This document shows positions 28,558 through 39,700 of a stretch of DNA of 64,000 nt, piece by piece (positions within the stretch are counted from its first letter, which is position 1; every line of letters starts with the position of its first letter). The notes beneath the pieces were generated by a model. It did no database searches, was not told the origin of the DNA, and saw only the letters and a list, made by a program, of their open reading frames with translations. The stretch spans positions 12,501 through 76,500 of the forward strand of contig OY755197.1 in NCBI GenBank assembly GCA_963576735.1. The letters run 5' to 3'. This DNA comes from Bedellia somnulentella (lineage: Eukaryota; Arthropoda; Insecta; Lepidoptera; Bedelliidae). The position numbers were made by a program, and so were the translations under genes.

Positions 28558-28962
28558 TATGTAGTTGTAACACTGAGGCACACTATTTATACTATTTATT
28601 TATACACACAGTAGTTATTTGCTATTTTGTACCACAAAATTACAAAAACTCCATGCGTACGTAAGCATGAGCGACGAATGGATGGGGTTGTGACGTCACA
28701 AAGCTACTTTCCCGCGCCAATGGCAATTAAATCCTTCGGGCTAAAATACGCACTTTGAACCTAAATATTTCAGCCATTTTTTACACAATGAAAACACACA
28801 GATTTTCTCCTTATTTTTTGTAGAATTATTTGGCCTATAAAATAAAAAAAGGTTTGTCAGGTCCATTGGCAGGATACTTTTGCATTAGCTGAATCAGGTT
28901 TTAGACAGGTTTTTCAATGGCTCCAAATTAATGAACTATCCTTAAATGTAATCAAAACAAAT
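28558..28962. other. Spacer with no recognised gene
   Basis: AT-rich sequence with a tandem TATTTATAC motif near 28590. Nothing else is recognised. Confidence 0.35.
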
Positions 28963-29308
28963 ACCGTGATAGCTTAATGGGTAGAACACCAGTTATCTTG
29001 CAAAGGACTAGTGTTAAAATCCCGGGTCGGGCCTACACCAATTTGTCCTTTCTAAAGTCATATGTGTGGTTAATTTATCATGGTTGTTAACGGTGAGGGA
29101 AAACATCGTGAGGAAACCCACATGGCTAAGTTGTACTTAGTCATGTGACAGTATATTCGTACAAAACGGCGATAGGCCTGCCCCCTATCACGTGAGTACA
29201 CTGCCTAAGCAAAACGAAGGTACCTACTATACTTTGGACACTAGGTGGTGCTGCCACGTTGTCATCTCTGCAAACAATAAACGGTATGAACGTTTATGTT
29301 ATGTTATT
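28963..29308 (+). repeat. tRNA-derived SINE, diverged copy
   Basis: The 5' end resembles a tRNA promoter: A box TAGCTTAATGGG and a B-box relic. It is followed by the GGGTCGGGCCTACACC block and a unique body, ending in AACGTTTATG(TTATG)n. It is the same family as the copy at 38213-38577. Confidence 0.8.
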
Positions 29309-29683
29309 AGGACAAACACATAGACAGACATGACGAACTAAAGAATTTCACCAAAGAACCCATAAAGAGTAATTATCCGTTTTACGTTTTGGTACTTAAA
29401 CTTTATGTGCGAAATGTTGATTGCATCTTTGAATGTCAAAGAATTAAATTGTTTAATTTTATTGTTAAATTATTTTTAGTTTTAAGTTAGTTGTAAGGTG
29501 CTTTTGTCTAATGTTGTATGATATGTTCTTCAATAATAAATTACTTTATAATATGAAAAAAAAAAGAATTAAAACAGCATTGTTCCAGCAAAAGTTCGTT
29601 ATAAAGTGTTTAATATTTAGAATCAGTGTTTGTTCAGTGGACATTATATCAAGTAAATGTTCTATCTTTCAAATTCAAATATA
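29309..29683. other. Unassigned AT-rich sequence ending in an A-run
   Basis: Contains AATAATAAATTAC followed by an A-run at ~29557-29567, which looks like a retroposed 3' end. The source is not recognised. Confidence 0.35.
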
Positions 29684-29945
29684 AGATAAGATAAGGTAAG
29701 ACATTTATTACAAGAAAAACACATTACATTAGAATTTACAATGATTCACGCACTAGGCATTGCCTGTATCGCATGAATCTAGGGAACACATTTAAAATAC
29801 ACAACAAATAATACAAGTCTTAATTAAGAGAGAAAAAGAAACAAAAAAAACTGGTTTAAATAAAAATAAAACTAACTAAATTGTGCATATTGCGAAGTGT
29901 TTAGTTACGAGTGTATGTGTGTGTGTGTATTGGATATGTATGTGA
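29684..29945 (-). repeat. Probable LINE 3' UTR fragment
   Basis: The minus-strand end carries an AAGATAAGATAAGG-type tail like the (GATAAA)n tails of the adjacent Jockey-type elements. No coding part is left. A (TG)n microsatellite lies near 29910. Confidence 0.4.
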
Positions 29946-29949
29946 GAAT

Positions 29950-31079
29950 GAAAAAAGTAAAAAAAAAGTCGAAAAGTTTATTTTTCAAAATAAAGTTAAA
30001 TACTAACATTTTTTGAACGTCAAAGTTTTAAATTAATCGTTAATCCGTTGCTTCGGAAGGTGTTCGTAAAGAGAAGAAGCAACAAAGAAACTCTTTACAT
30101 TCACATTTTTCATTTTTTCAAAATATGGTTTGTACAATTTCAGTTTATAAACATGTTTTTACTTTACAAAAGATTTTCTATGCGACCAAACCAAACGCTA
30201 GTTTGACATAATTAAAAAAAATTGTCCATCACAAAAACCAATCACATAACGTGAGAAGAAAAATCCTCACCAGACAATTATTCCTAGGAATAACGAGGGA
30301 AGATTTAAAGCTTTACGGACATGGTCATGTGCGCGTTGGGTCCTTGTCGTTTAAAAAATCTTGAACACTGTAGTAAGATTTCTTTAAAAGCATGGCTTTA
30401 ATTGCCTTTTTAAAAGATGCCACAGGCAATTCCAATATGTCAGAAGGGAGTTTATTGAACATTTTCAGGGATAGTCCCATAAGGGAGTTACTTACTTTAT
30501 TAAGTCTCCACTTCGGTACGTTAAGTTTCTCCTTATTCCGAGTGTTAACAGTATGCCTATCACTAACTTTACTAAATTGGCCTATATTCTTTTTGGCATA
30601 CATTAAATTCTCAAATATGTATTGGCAAGGGACAGTTAAAATGCCAATATCTTTAAATTTTTCGCGCAACGAATACCTCGACCTTAACATGTAAATAGAT
30701 CGGATAGCTCGCTTTTGTAAGACAAAAACTTTATGAACATCAGCCGCTTTACCCCATAATAAAATACCGTACGACATAATACTATGAAAATAACTGAAAT
30801 AAACAATGCGAGCTGTTTCTATGTCTGCTATTTCTCTAATCTTACGCACGGCATACGCCGCTGAGCTCAGCCTTTTAGAAAGTGTTAGTATATGGGGTCC
30901 CCATTGCAACTTAGAATCGATTATTATCCCTAGGAATTTTGTCTCTTTCACTAATTCAACTTTTTCACTGTCAATAACAATATTGGCGTCAACTTGCCTA
31001 ACATTCGGTAAAGTAAATTTAATACATTTAGTTTTTTTGGCATTCAGAACCAGGTTATTTACAGTAAACCAATGCAATA
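29950..31079 (-). pseudogene. Jockey-type LINE, 3' part (ORF2 C-terminal region and 3' UTR)
   Basis: An open frame at 31077-30325 encodes the C-terminal side of a LINE reverse transcriptase (NNLVLNAKKTKC, FLGIIIDSKLQWGPH, VQDFLNDKDPTRT end). It is followed by a 3' UTR sharing ATTTTTTGAACGTCA with the next element. Its 5' continuation is at 32785-33225, because another LINE (31080-32784) sits in the middle. The CAATA target duplication at 31075-31079 and 32785-32789 marks the insertion. Confidence 0.85.
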
Positions 31080-32784
31080 AAAAGATAAAAGATAAAAAAG
31101 ATAAAAAATATTTATTTCAAAATAAAAAGAATTGTTCTCTATTTTTTGAACGTCACAAACTTACGTATAAGTTAAATCTTACTCTACTATTTTTTGAACG
31201 TCACAAACTTACGTATAAGTTAAATCTTACTCTACTGACTCTACTTCGGATTCGGAAGGTGTATTGTTGCGAGAAGAACCCGTAAGAAACTCAGCAACAC
31301 ACATCTTTTCTTAGTCAAATTACAATATTGGTGTATGTCTGGAAATATCCTGAATAGAGCCCTGGTGACACCAAGCAGTTTCATCTATCATATAATCATT
31401 TAAACTGTAATAAGCTTTTAAATGAAGACTGCGTTTTATAATTACTTTGAATTTCTTTTCTGTTAGATTCAAAATGTCATCAGGTATTTTATTATAAAAT
31501 TTTACACATAACCCCATAAAAGATGTATTTATTTTTGACAATCTGTACTTTTGAATTGAAATTTTATTATTATCTCTAAGACTTCTAGTATGTCTGTCAC
31601 AGTTTTTGGAAAATGCTTTCAAATTTTTTCTCACATACATGATGTTTTCATAAATATATTGACATGGCAGTGTCATTATATTTATGGTTTTAAACAATTC
31701 TCTAAGGGAATCTCGTGAACCTAAATTATAAATAGCTCTTATTGCTCTTTTCTGTAAAATGAATATTGACCCAACATCAGCAGCTCTGCCCCAGAGTAAA
31801 ATGCCATAAGACATGATGCTATGAAAATAACTATAGTAAACTAAACGAGCGGTCTGTACATCAGTTAAATGTCTTATCTTTCTAACGGCATAGGCAGCAC
31901 TGCTTAGCCTGCCAGCTAGCGCGCTAATGTGGGGTCCCCATTGGAGCTTTGAGTCCAGATGTATCCCTAAGAAAACTGCGCTATCCGTAAATGGTAATTT
32001 TTCATTATTTAATGTAATTTCATTATCAACACTTTTAACATTTGGTAATGCAAATTTAATACATTTGGTTTTTTTGGCATTTAGTACAAGATTATTTGAA
32101 GCAAACCATGTTTGAATTTGGGAAACTGCATTATTTACATCGTCAATATTTTCCGAATTCCTTTTAACGTCAAAAATTAAAGAAGTATCATCAGCAAATA
32201 ATACTATTTCAGACCTTTTCTCGACAATGAACGGCAAATCATTAATATATACTAGAAACAAAAATGGGCCTAATATAGATCCCTGTGGAACACCCATTTT
32301 TACATGAGCTCCAGATGATTTTATTTTATCGATTTGCACTTTTTGTATTCGATCTGAGAAGTAGGATTTTATTAATTTAAGTGCGTCACCTTCGATGCCA
32401 TAATGTCCCAATTTTATGAATAAAATATTATGATCTGCACAATCAAAAGCTTTTGTAAGATCGCAGAACAAACCGATTGCATCATTCTTAAGTTCCCACG
32501 AACCAAAAATATGTTTAATTAGGGCAACGCCTGCGTCAGTGGTAGAGCGGCCTTTCGTGAAACCAAATTGTTTAGGGTGAAACAAATTGTTGGAACTAAA
32601 ATGCAAGAGCAGTTGATAAAGCATAAGTTTTTCAAATATTTTACTCATAACCGGTAGTATAGATATAGGCCTATAACCTTCAGGATTATTTTTATCACCT
32701 CCAGATTTTAGTAAAGGTACAATTTTACTATGTTTCATGAGATCTGGGAAGATACCATTACTTATACATTCATTATATATTTTA
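31080..32784 (-). mobile_element. Nested Jockey-type LINE, 5'-truncated
   Basis: The open frame at 32738-31320 (472 codons) encodes a reverse transcriptase: SILPVMSKIFEKL, GFTKGRSTTDAG, FCDLTKAFDCADH, GVPQGSILGP and the catalytic FADD. It is 5'-truncated within the RT. The 3' UTR contains a tandem ~48-bp duplication around 31138-31235 (ATTTTTTGAACGTCACAAAC twice) and ends in (GATAAA)n. It is inserted into a related element with a 5-bp CAATA duplication. Confidence 0.85.
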
Positions 32785-33225
32785 CAATACCAGTGAGATA
32801 GCTTTATTTACGTCGTCAAGAGATGTAGAGGATCTCGCTACATTAAATATTAAAGATGTGTCATCTGCAAACATAACTATCTCAGAATACTTTTGTACCA
32901 TACATGGTAAATCATTAATATAAATCAGAAACAGTAATGGGCCAAGTATAGAACCTTGAGGAACGCCCATCTCTATTTCCGATCCTTTCGACGTGGTTCC
33001 ATTAATATCTACCTTTAAAGTTCTTTTATCAAGATATGATGCCATTAATTTCAGTGCTTGCTCGTCAAAACCGTAATATTTAAGTTTAGTCAACGCTATT
33101 TCCTTTTTTACACAATCAAAAGCTTTTGTGAGGTCACAAAATATACCTAACGCATCCCGGGAGTTTTCCCATGAATTAAAAATATGTTTCATTAGTGAAA
33201 CTCCTGCATCTACTACATTATTAGC
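32785..33225 (-). pseudogene. Jockey-type LINE, middle part of the element interrupted by the nested copy
   Basis: This fragment encodes the RT core (DAGVSLMKHIFNSWE, FCDLTKAFDCV, GVPQGSILGPLL, MFADDTSLI) and breaks in the DDVNKAIS region, exactly where the 31077-30325 frame resumes with HWFTVNNLV. The endonuclease and N-terminal RT are missing. Confidence 0.85.
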
Positions 33226-33235
33226 TACTGCATTA

Positions 33236-33602
33236 ATGTGTGGGGAGGTGCAGCTAAAACACATATTTTGCCCTTGGAAAGAGCCCAAAGAGCAATCTTA
33301 AAGATCTGCTTTTTTAAACCGAGACTCTTTTCCACGACAGAACTATATAGACAAAGTGGGGTTCTGACCGTACGTCAATTATTTATACAGTCATTGGTCA
33401 TGACACAACATAAAAGTGTTCCTTTCACCATGAACGCACAGCCTACTTCTAGACGACTACAAAATTTACGTACGACTATTTTCATGACTGCTTTTGCTCA
33501 TAGATTTCATTGCTTTCTTGGTCCTTTTTTGTATAATAAATTTGATCAAATACTAAAACTTCACGCCAGAAACCAATATGAATGTAAAGTATCCTTATTT
33601 AA
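33236..33602 (+). pseudogene. LINE reverse transcriptase C-terminal fragment, plus strand
   Basis: The frame reads WGGAAKTHILPLERAQRAIL...LTVRQLFIQSLV, typical of the C-terminal region after the RT in insect LINEs, and ends at FNPRRAW at the edge of the next element. It abuts the minus-strand Jockey fragment back to back and is truncated at the 5' side. Confidence 0.75.
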
Positions 33603-34201
33603 CCCTCGGCGTGCCTGGTAGAAAAAAGTTACATGGCGTGCCTGGTGGGTCGGTGAGACCCTAAATTTAAATATTTTTTTCTCCTACAAATTGATATCAA
33701 TGTAGTATATTTTTTGATTTTATAATAAAATTAAACATGTTTTTTAGGGTTTTAAATAAAATACGTGTTCGAATTAATAATATTTTCAAAAGAATTTTAA
33801 ATTAAATTTTACCTTGATTTTAAACGTAGAATTAAACATCTTATGTTCATAAACATGCAAAATCAACTAAAACTAAAGAAATCACAATCAGACTTTAGGG
33901 AACATAATGCACATAGGTTATCTTATATTCTAAGCTAAAATAATTAGTCTTCTTCATTTCCGACATCATTTTCAGGAACATAGCAATTTCCACACTGGAA
34001 AATTGCATGATGTAGGCACACTTTGGGCACATCCTTTCACTACTGGAGCAGGCCCCGGACTGAGGTAGCGGGCGGAGGGCGACAATCAGTTCACTACGGT
34101 CAGCTACTGAGAGCGGTTGCGCGCGAATTTCAAATTACAATGAATTATAACGGTTTAACGGCTGCGGTGGGTCTCACAGACCCAACCAGGCATGCCGAGG
34201 G
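33603..34201 (-). mobile_element. piggyBac-type non-autonomous element
   Basis: Flanked by TTAA at 33599-33602 and 34202-34205. The termini are CCCTCGGCGTGCC and GGCATGCCGAGGG (12 of 13 pairs), with a second inverted motif GGGTCGGTGAGACCC / GGGTCTCACAGACCC further in. At about 34050-33945 the minus strand reads VCLHHAIFQCGNC, resembling the cysteine-rich C-terminal domain of piggyBac transposases, then a stop. The rest of the transposase is deleted, so this ~600-bp copy is non-autonomous. Confidence 0.85.
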
Positions 34202-34205
34202 TTAA

Positions 34206-34270
34206 CTATTTACAGAAATTGACATATAGCGAAACTGAAGAAACCCTTACTCCAATGACTTAATTTTTGA

Positions 34271-34301
<31 letters not shown>

Positions 34302-34738
34302 TATTAATTACTAAATTTGTTTTATTCTATCAATGTTTTCAATAAATTGTATTTATGTATTTATTTATGACTTACAGTTACCAAATTAAATTTAAATATA
34401 CCTATATAAATAATCCTTCAATATTTAATGAATACATTTCAACATTACACTCAATACATCACATACATACTCTCACAAACACACAATCACACAAATACGC
34501 TTACAACTAGTTTTAGGTTTAGATTATTATAACTTTAGGATAGTGGATATTATAATTTTAAGATTTTAGATTTGTAATTGTAAAGACGAAGTATTTGCAA
34601 AAACAAACTGAGGAGAAAACCCCGCGATACAGGTCCTCCTAGTGCGGGTGTTATCTCCCACAATGTGTTAGATCAGATTATTATTTTTTTGTGTAAAATA
34701 TAGAACTGTAATTTTCATTGTGTTAAATAAATAAAATA
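34206..34738. repeat. Microsatellites and a probable LINE 3' end
   Basis: A (TA)n run lies at ~34275-34303. At ~34430-34735 the sequence looks like a plus-strand LINE 3' UTR (CCTCCTAGTGCGGGTG, AATAAATAAAATATT), ending in a (TTA)n tract at 34737-34771. There is no ORF. Confidence 0.45.
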
Positions 34739-35140
34739 TTATATTATTATTATTATATTATTATTATTATCTACAGTAGACCTACCTTTAAAACCATATT
34801 GCTCGTCATGGAATATATTATTTTTATTGAAATATGAAAGCATTTGGTTGGACATGATTTTCTCGAAAACCTTACTGAGAACTGGTAAAATAGAAATAGG
34901 CCTATAGTTGGTAAAGTCCTGACTATCTCCTGATTTATGTAGTGGGATGAGCCTACTTAACTTCATACAGTCTGGAAATTCTCCTATATCTATACATTTA
35001 TTAAAAAGTATCGTTAAATGGGGAGCGATTATATTTATTATTCTGTTTATGACGAAAACTGACATTCCTGTTATGTCTTCGGTTTTTTTAAGATTAATGG
35101 TTTTAAAATTTTTAATTATATCATTACTGAATGTATGTGT
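34739..35140 (-). pseudogene. LINE reverse transcriptase N-terminal fragment
   Basis: The minus-strand frame reads KLSRLIPLHKSGDSQDFTNYRPISILPVLSKVFEKI and QYGFKGRSTVD, the first RT blocks of a Jockey/CR1-like LINE. It is cut off by the (TTA)n tract. A GT-rich microsatellite borders the 5' side. Confidence 0.8.
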
Positions 35141-35590
35141 GACTGTGTGTATGTGCAAGGATGAATATTTGTGGGTGAGTAAGTGTATGAATGTGTGTGT
35201 GAGAGACAACTACGAGACAACTTTAAGCAAAGCCTCTGTATCAGCGTATGAAATATTCATATGTTTTTTAAATAACTCTTTTTTAAATAAAGAAAGGTTA
35301 TTTTTAAAAAATAAGTTCTACTTATATCTTTTTAACATCAAAAAATTAAAATTATAGACTTTCTCGTTGTTGTTGCCCAAAACATCCTTCGCCATAAAAC
35401 AACTTCGGTATCTTTCATCGCTATACGATAAAAAAATATACAATATAACCGTTTTGACTCTCACTCTCTTCACGTCCTTACCCTCACTCTCCCGCATTGA
35501 AAGGATTTTGAAACAAAAGGTGTTTTTGTATCTACAAATTTTGATTTCTCTGTAGTGTCGGTTTACATATATTTTACTGAGTTTGTCCCC
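35141..35590. other. AT-rich spacer
   Basis: May contain degraded LINE sequence upstream of the RT fragment. No reading frame or repeat can be assigned. Confidence 0.3.
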
Positions 35591-35829
35591 TGTAGTGTCT
35601 GTTTAGAAAAGCACTACCCGATTTCCTACCGTGGGTTCTCGTAAGACGCGGCTAAGGGCATTGGGGCTTTTAAATGATTTTGGGCGATGCGGTTTTAGAC
35701 CAATTACCAAGAACCTTTGTTTTATAATTTTATCCCCACACAACTTCCAAAAGTTGCTGAGGAGTATCTTATTCCGAAGTTCTGGCTACCCTTTCCAGGG
35801 ATTTATAGCTGTGAGTATAAGTAAGTAAG
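35591..35829 (+). repeat. CGGCTTAG SINE-like repeat, diverged full copy
   Basis: Starts TGTAGTGTCTGTTTAG and ends AGCTGTGAGTATAAGTAAGTAAG. About 240 bp, with more substitutions than the other copies. Confidence 0.8.
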
Positions 35830-35937
35830 AATTTCGTTTCTATACGTGGTACTTAATTGCATTCTTCAAAGTAACCCACAGATAAAATTGCACCTTGTAT
35901 TAATAATAAATAAAAAATAAATAAAGAAAAGAAAAAT

Positions 35938-36025
35938 TTCGACACCGGCGGGGACCGAACCCGCGACCTCGGGTATACGCGCCCGTCGGTCGCTCTGTTC
36001 TCAATTGAGCTACATTGACACTGTA
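35938..36025 (-). repeat. tRNA-like SINE head or tRNA pseudogene
   Basis: The minus strand carries an A-box-like TAGCTCAATTGAG and a B-box-like GGGTTCGGTCCCC in tRNA order and spacing, followed by GCCGGTGTCGAAATTTTTC. A scrap of the same sequence lies at 28054-28080, so it is repeated. It is more likely a tRNA-derived SINE than a working tRNA, since a clean cloverleaf is not apparent. Confidence 0.6.
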
Positions 36026-36230
36026 GCTTTATTTATTAGTAATAATCCCCACATGAGGTTCTAATGAACATAAACATTTAAAAGTTCTATTTTGTCACCG
36101 GTGTTAGCGATAGATTCTCCCACAAGTCTTAGAACCTTGCAGTCTTCCGGTACTGCCACATGAGGCATTCATGAACAGAAAATTCAAATTTTGCACCTTG
36201 TATCTTATGAAAACAAAATAGTTCAACTTA

Positions 36231-36478
36231 GTCGCCCTATAGTGTCGGCTTAGAATAGCAATACCCCGATTCTACCGATGGGTGTACGTAAGAGGCGACT
36301 AACGGTATTAGGGCTTTTAAGGGATTTTTGGGCGATGCGGTTGGAGACCCATCACCAACAACCTTTATTTTTACCATCATTTCCCCACACACATTTCCAA
36401 AAGTGGCTGAGGAATTTCTAATTCTTTAGCTCTGGCTACCCCTTCTAGGGATTTACAGCCGTGAGTATATGTATGTAT
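36231..36478 (+). repeat. CGGCTTAG SINE-like repeat with 10-bp target duplication
   Basis: A full copy flanked by GTTCAACTTA at 36221-36230 and 36479-36488. The direct repeat shows that it moved as a discrete unit of about 248 bp. Confidence 0.9.
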
Positions 36479-36741
36479 GTTCAACTTAACATGTAAAACC
36501 GGGTAATATTAGTTTCCAAGCTACAGGTCAGATATGATCACATCCATTCTATTATCGTCTCCACACTGACCCTTTTTGTCTCTTTGTTCATCGTTTTCTT
36601 CCATTGTCGATTCTTTCATTACTTCTTTTTGTTAGTTTTCAATATGTTATGATGTCACACCCAAAACTTATAAATTTGTATAGCTTTAATAAGAGTGTCA
36701 ATCTAAAACGAAATTTGTGCAGAACAACACGTTTTTTAGGC

Positions 36742-39700
36742 ATGAATTACTTTTCGGTATTACCGTGGATTTTAGTCCAAATAAGTTTATTAAATTTAGT
36801 AAAAAATCATATACTAGCGCCAGGAAAATGTATAGCACCTCGGTCGGTCTGGTATTTCACTGAATATCGGGTAAGTATTTATTCTATCTGCTATTGTAAA
36901 TATACATACAAGAAGCATGAAAGTAGAGTGAATAAAAGGGAAGCTGAAGACTAAATATCCAACAAAAGTTTAACAAGAGCTTTAAATTAACTATGCAGTT
37001 AAAAATAAAGCAAAATAGGTGTTAAAGTAGTTGTAAAATAAAGAAAGACAACGTTATAAATAAATTGCACTCATTTTCTCTTTAAGATCTGTATAGCAAG
37101 CACGAGCGTTATTTTATCGACACGATAACGGTTAGAATGAGATGGCAGTATACGATACTAAGTAAGTGCGTAAGAGATCGCTGCTTTATCCCACGCGATA
37201 ACTAGTTTTAACACGGCTCGTGCTTGTCCTTCTGAACTCAACATAAATATCCAGTTTATCAGGTGTTAGAAGTCCGCCCTAGATATTATGTCACTTGTGC
37301 CCGGCTAGTACGAGCGGTGTTTAAACTAGTTATCGCTTGGAATAAAGCAGCCATCTCTTACGCACTTACTTAGTATCGTATACTGCCATCTCATTCTAAC
37401 CGTTATCGTGTCGATAAAATAGCACTCGTGCTTGCCCTTTTGAAGGTTTTAGCTTATATTTCATCATGTTTGACATCATTTAATTAGGCCGGCTAAGTCG
37501 AAGTCGGTTTCCTAGGTAGAGACGGACCACTTAGGACCCCGTAGGACATTTGGTAATGACTTTTTTAATTGTTAGATTTTTTGCATAGCCATTTCATTAC
37601 AGTTTTACGAACACAAAAACAAATCTTGCCATGTACCTTTAACACATCGACTTTTCCAATCAGACTACTACCAGTTTTTTTCGTAGTTGATTCTTCTACC
37701 GTGATAGCTGATAGCTGCTGTCGGCTTAGAATAGCACTACCCTATTTCATCCGGTGGATACACCCACTGAATGAATGGCAGTCCGATTTTGTTGGGGATT
37801 TATGGATCCGAATCAAGATAAATGATCGCACCTGGATCAATGTTTGTATAGTTCATCTTCCAGAATATTTATCTATTATAATCTACAAACAATTTATAAA
37901 TAAATGTAATAATAGCTAGCTGCGTAGTGCCGGCTCAAAATAGCACTAACCCAATTCTTCCGGTGGGTGTACGTATGAGGCGACTAACGGTATTGGGGGC
38001 TTTTAAGGGATTTTTGGGCGATGCGGTTGGAGACCCATCACAAACAACCTTTATTTCACCATCTTTTTCCCACACAACTTTCCAAAAGTGGCTGAGGAAT
38101 TTCTAATTCCTTAGCTCTGGCTACCCCTTCTAGGGATTTATAGCCGTTAGTATATGTATGTATGTTGATCCTTCTATAAAACATATTTATTTTATTTTAT
38201 TTAATAATAGCAACCGTGATAGCCTAGTGGGTAGAACACTCGGTTATCGTGATAACGACTAGGGTTCAAATCCTGGGTCGGGCCTACACCAATTTGTCTT
38301 TTCTAAAGACATATGTGTGGTTAATTTATCATGGTTGTTAACGGTGAGGGAAAACATCATGAGGAAACCCACATGGCTGAGTTGTACTTAGTCATGTGAC
38401 AGTGTATTCGTACAAAACGGCGATAGGCCTGCCCCCTATCACGTGAGTACACTGTCCATGCAAAACGTGGGTACTCTGAACACCAGGTGACAAAGTCACG
38501 TGATGTTCAGAAGTATTAGTACCTCTGCCAACCCCTTCGTGGATATTCGGCTCGAACGTTTATGTTATGTTATGTTATTTATTTAATACTGATTGCCAAC
38601 AAAAAAAGTACAAAATCTTAGAAAGTACTTAAATTTAAAGGTCACAACAACAAAATACACCAATCATAGGCGAATCACATCATTCATTTTGGAAATCGAA
38701 ATAATTTAAAACATTGCTAACATTATGCAGTACATATAACTTATAAAACAATAGTTAAGACGAAATTAAATTAACTGATAATTTATATTCTTAAAACTAA
38801 ATTCAACTAATAATTAACTATGCTAATTATGGTGATTACATAAAAAAATATACCTATATAAATGTCTTCTTCTCCAATAACAATATATATAAAATCTAAG
38901 AAAACCATTGTGGAAAGCAATAAATCTATTGAGTATTGAAATCCAATAAAGATGTTGAACTAAAAAAATATAATACCATCAAACGATCAAATTAAATGAC
39001 AGTATAATAACAAAATTACCAAATTAATAAAATACAATCTGGCCCCATATTAGGTATTTAAAACCTTAAATTTTTGCTTGAAAACTGCCAAACTGTCACC
39101 AAATATGTTAATTTCACAGTGTTTTATTTGTTATTAAGCAAATTTTTAGGTTGAGTTGAAGTTGAGTAAAACGCTATAAAGAATTTATAACAATCTAAAA
39201 AAGAATCCATACCGCGATGTAGGTTGTAACTACTGGTGCCGTCTAGTATGTAATATGTAAATTTGTAAGGATTTGGTTTTGGTCACGGGCGCGATGGCTT
39301 ATTTCATGTAAAATTTCGGTGTTTCTCTTCCGATTTCTATGATATTTTTTATATTAAATAGCCAATTATGTCAACTTTTGAAATTAGTTTTGAGTGAGAG
39401 TATTATAAACGTAATAGTAAACAAATATAATCAGAATACTCCGAACTGCTAAGCTATCAGGAGTTATTTTTAATTATAATTTTTTTAATTTATTTATTCG
39501 CTGTCAACAGCAAACACAACAAACATGGCACAGAACATACAATTGTTTTACAAAGCCAATGACAGGTGATCACAATTACCGGTTCGAAACAAAAGAGGAA
39601 CGAAATTAAGGCGGTTGCCCGCAAAAATACAACAAGTACATTAGAAAAATGAAAAATAATAATATTATAAATAACGTTTAAAAAATACAAGGAAAGAAAG

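Noticed and set aside
33603..33660. Host coding sequence from the frame ending FNPRRAW
   Set aside because: The last residues come from the piggyBac terminus CCCTCGGCGTGCC joined to a LINE fragment.
35938..36025. A functional tRNA gene
   Set aside because: A and B boxes are present, but a clean cloverleaf is not evident and a fragment of the same sequence recurs at 28054, so a SINE is more likely.
36908..36950. KKHESRVN reading frame right after the exon 1 donor
   Set aside because: It matches a short RTE LINE scrap (compare 41400-41430), not a continuation of the host exon.
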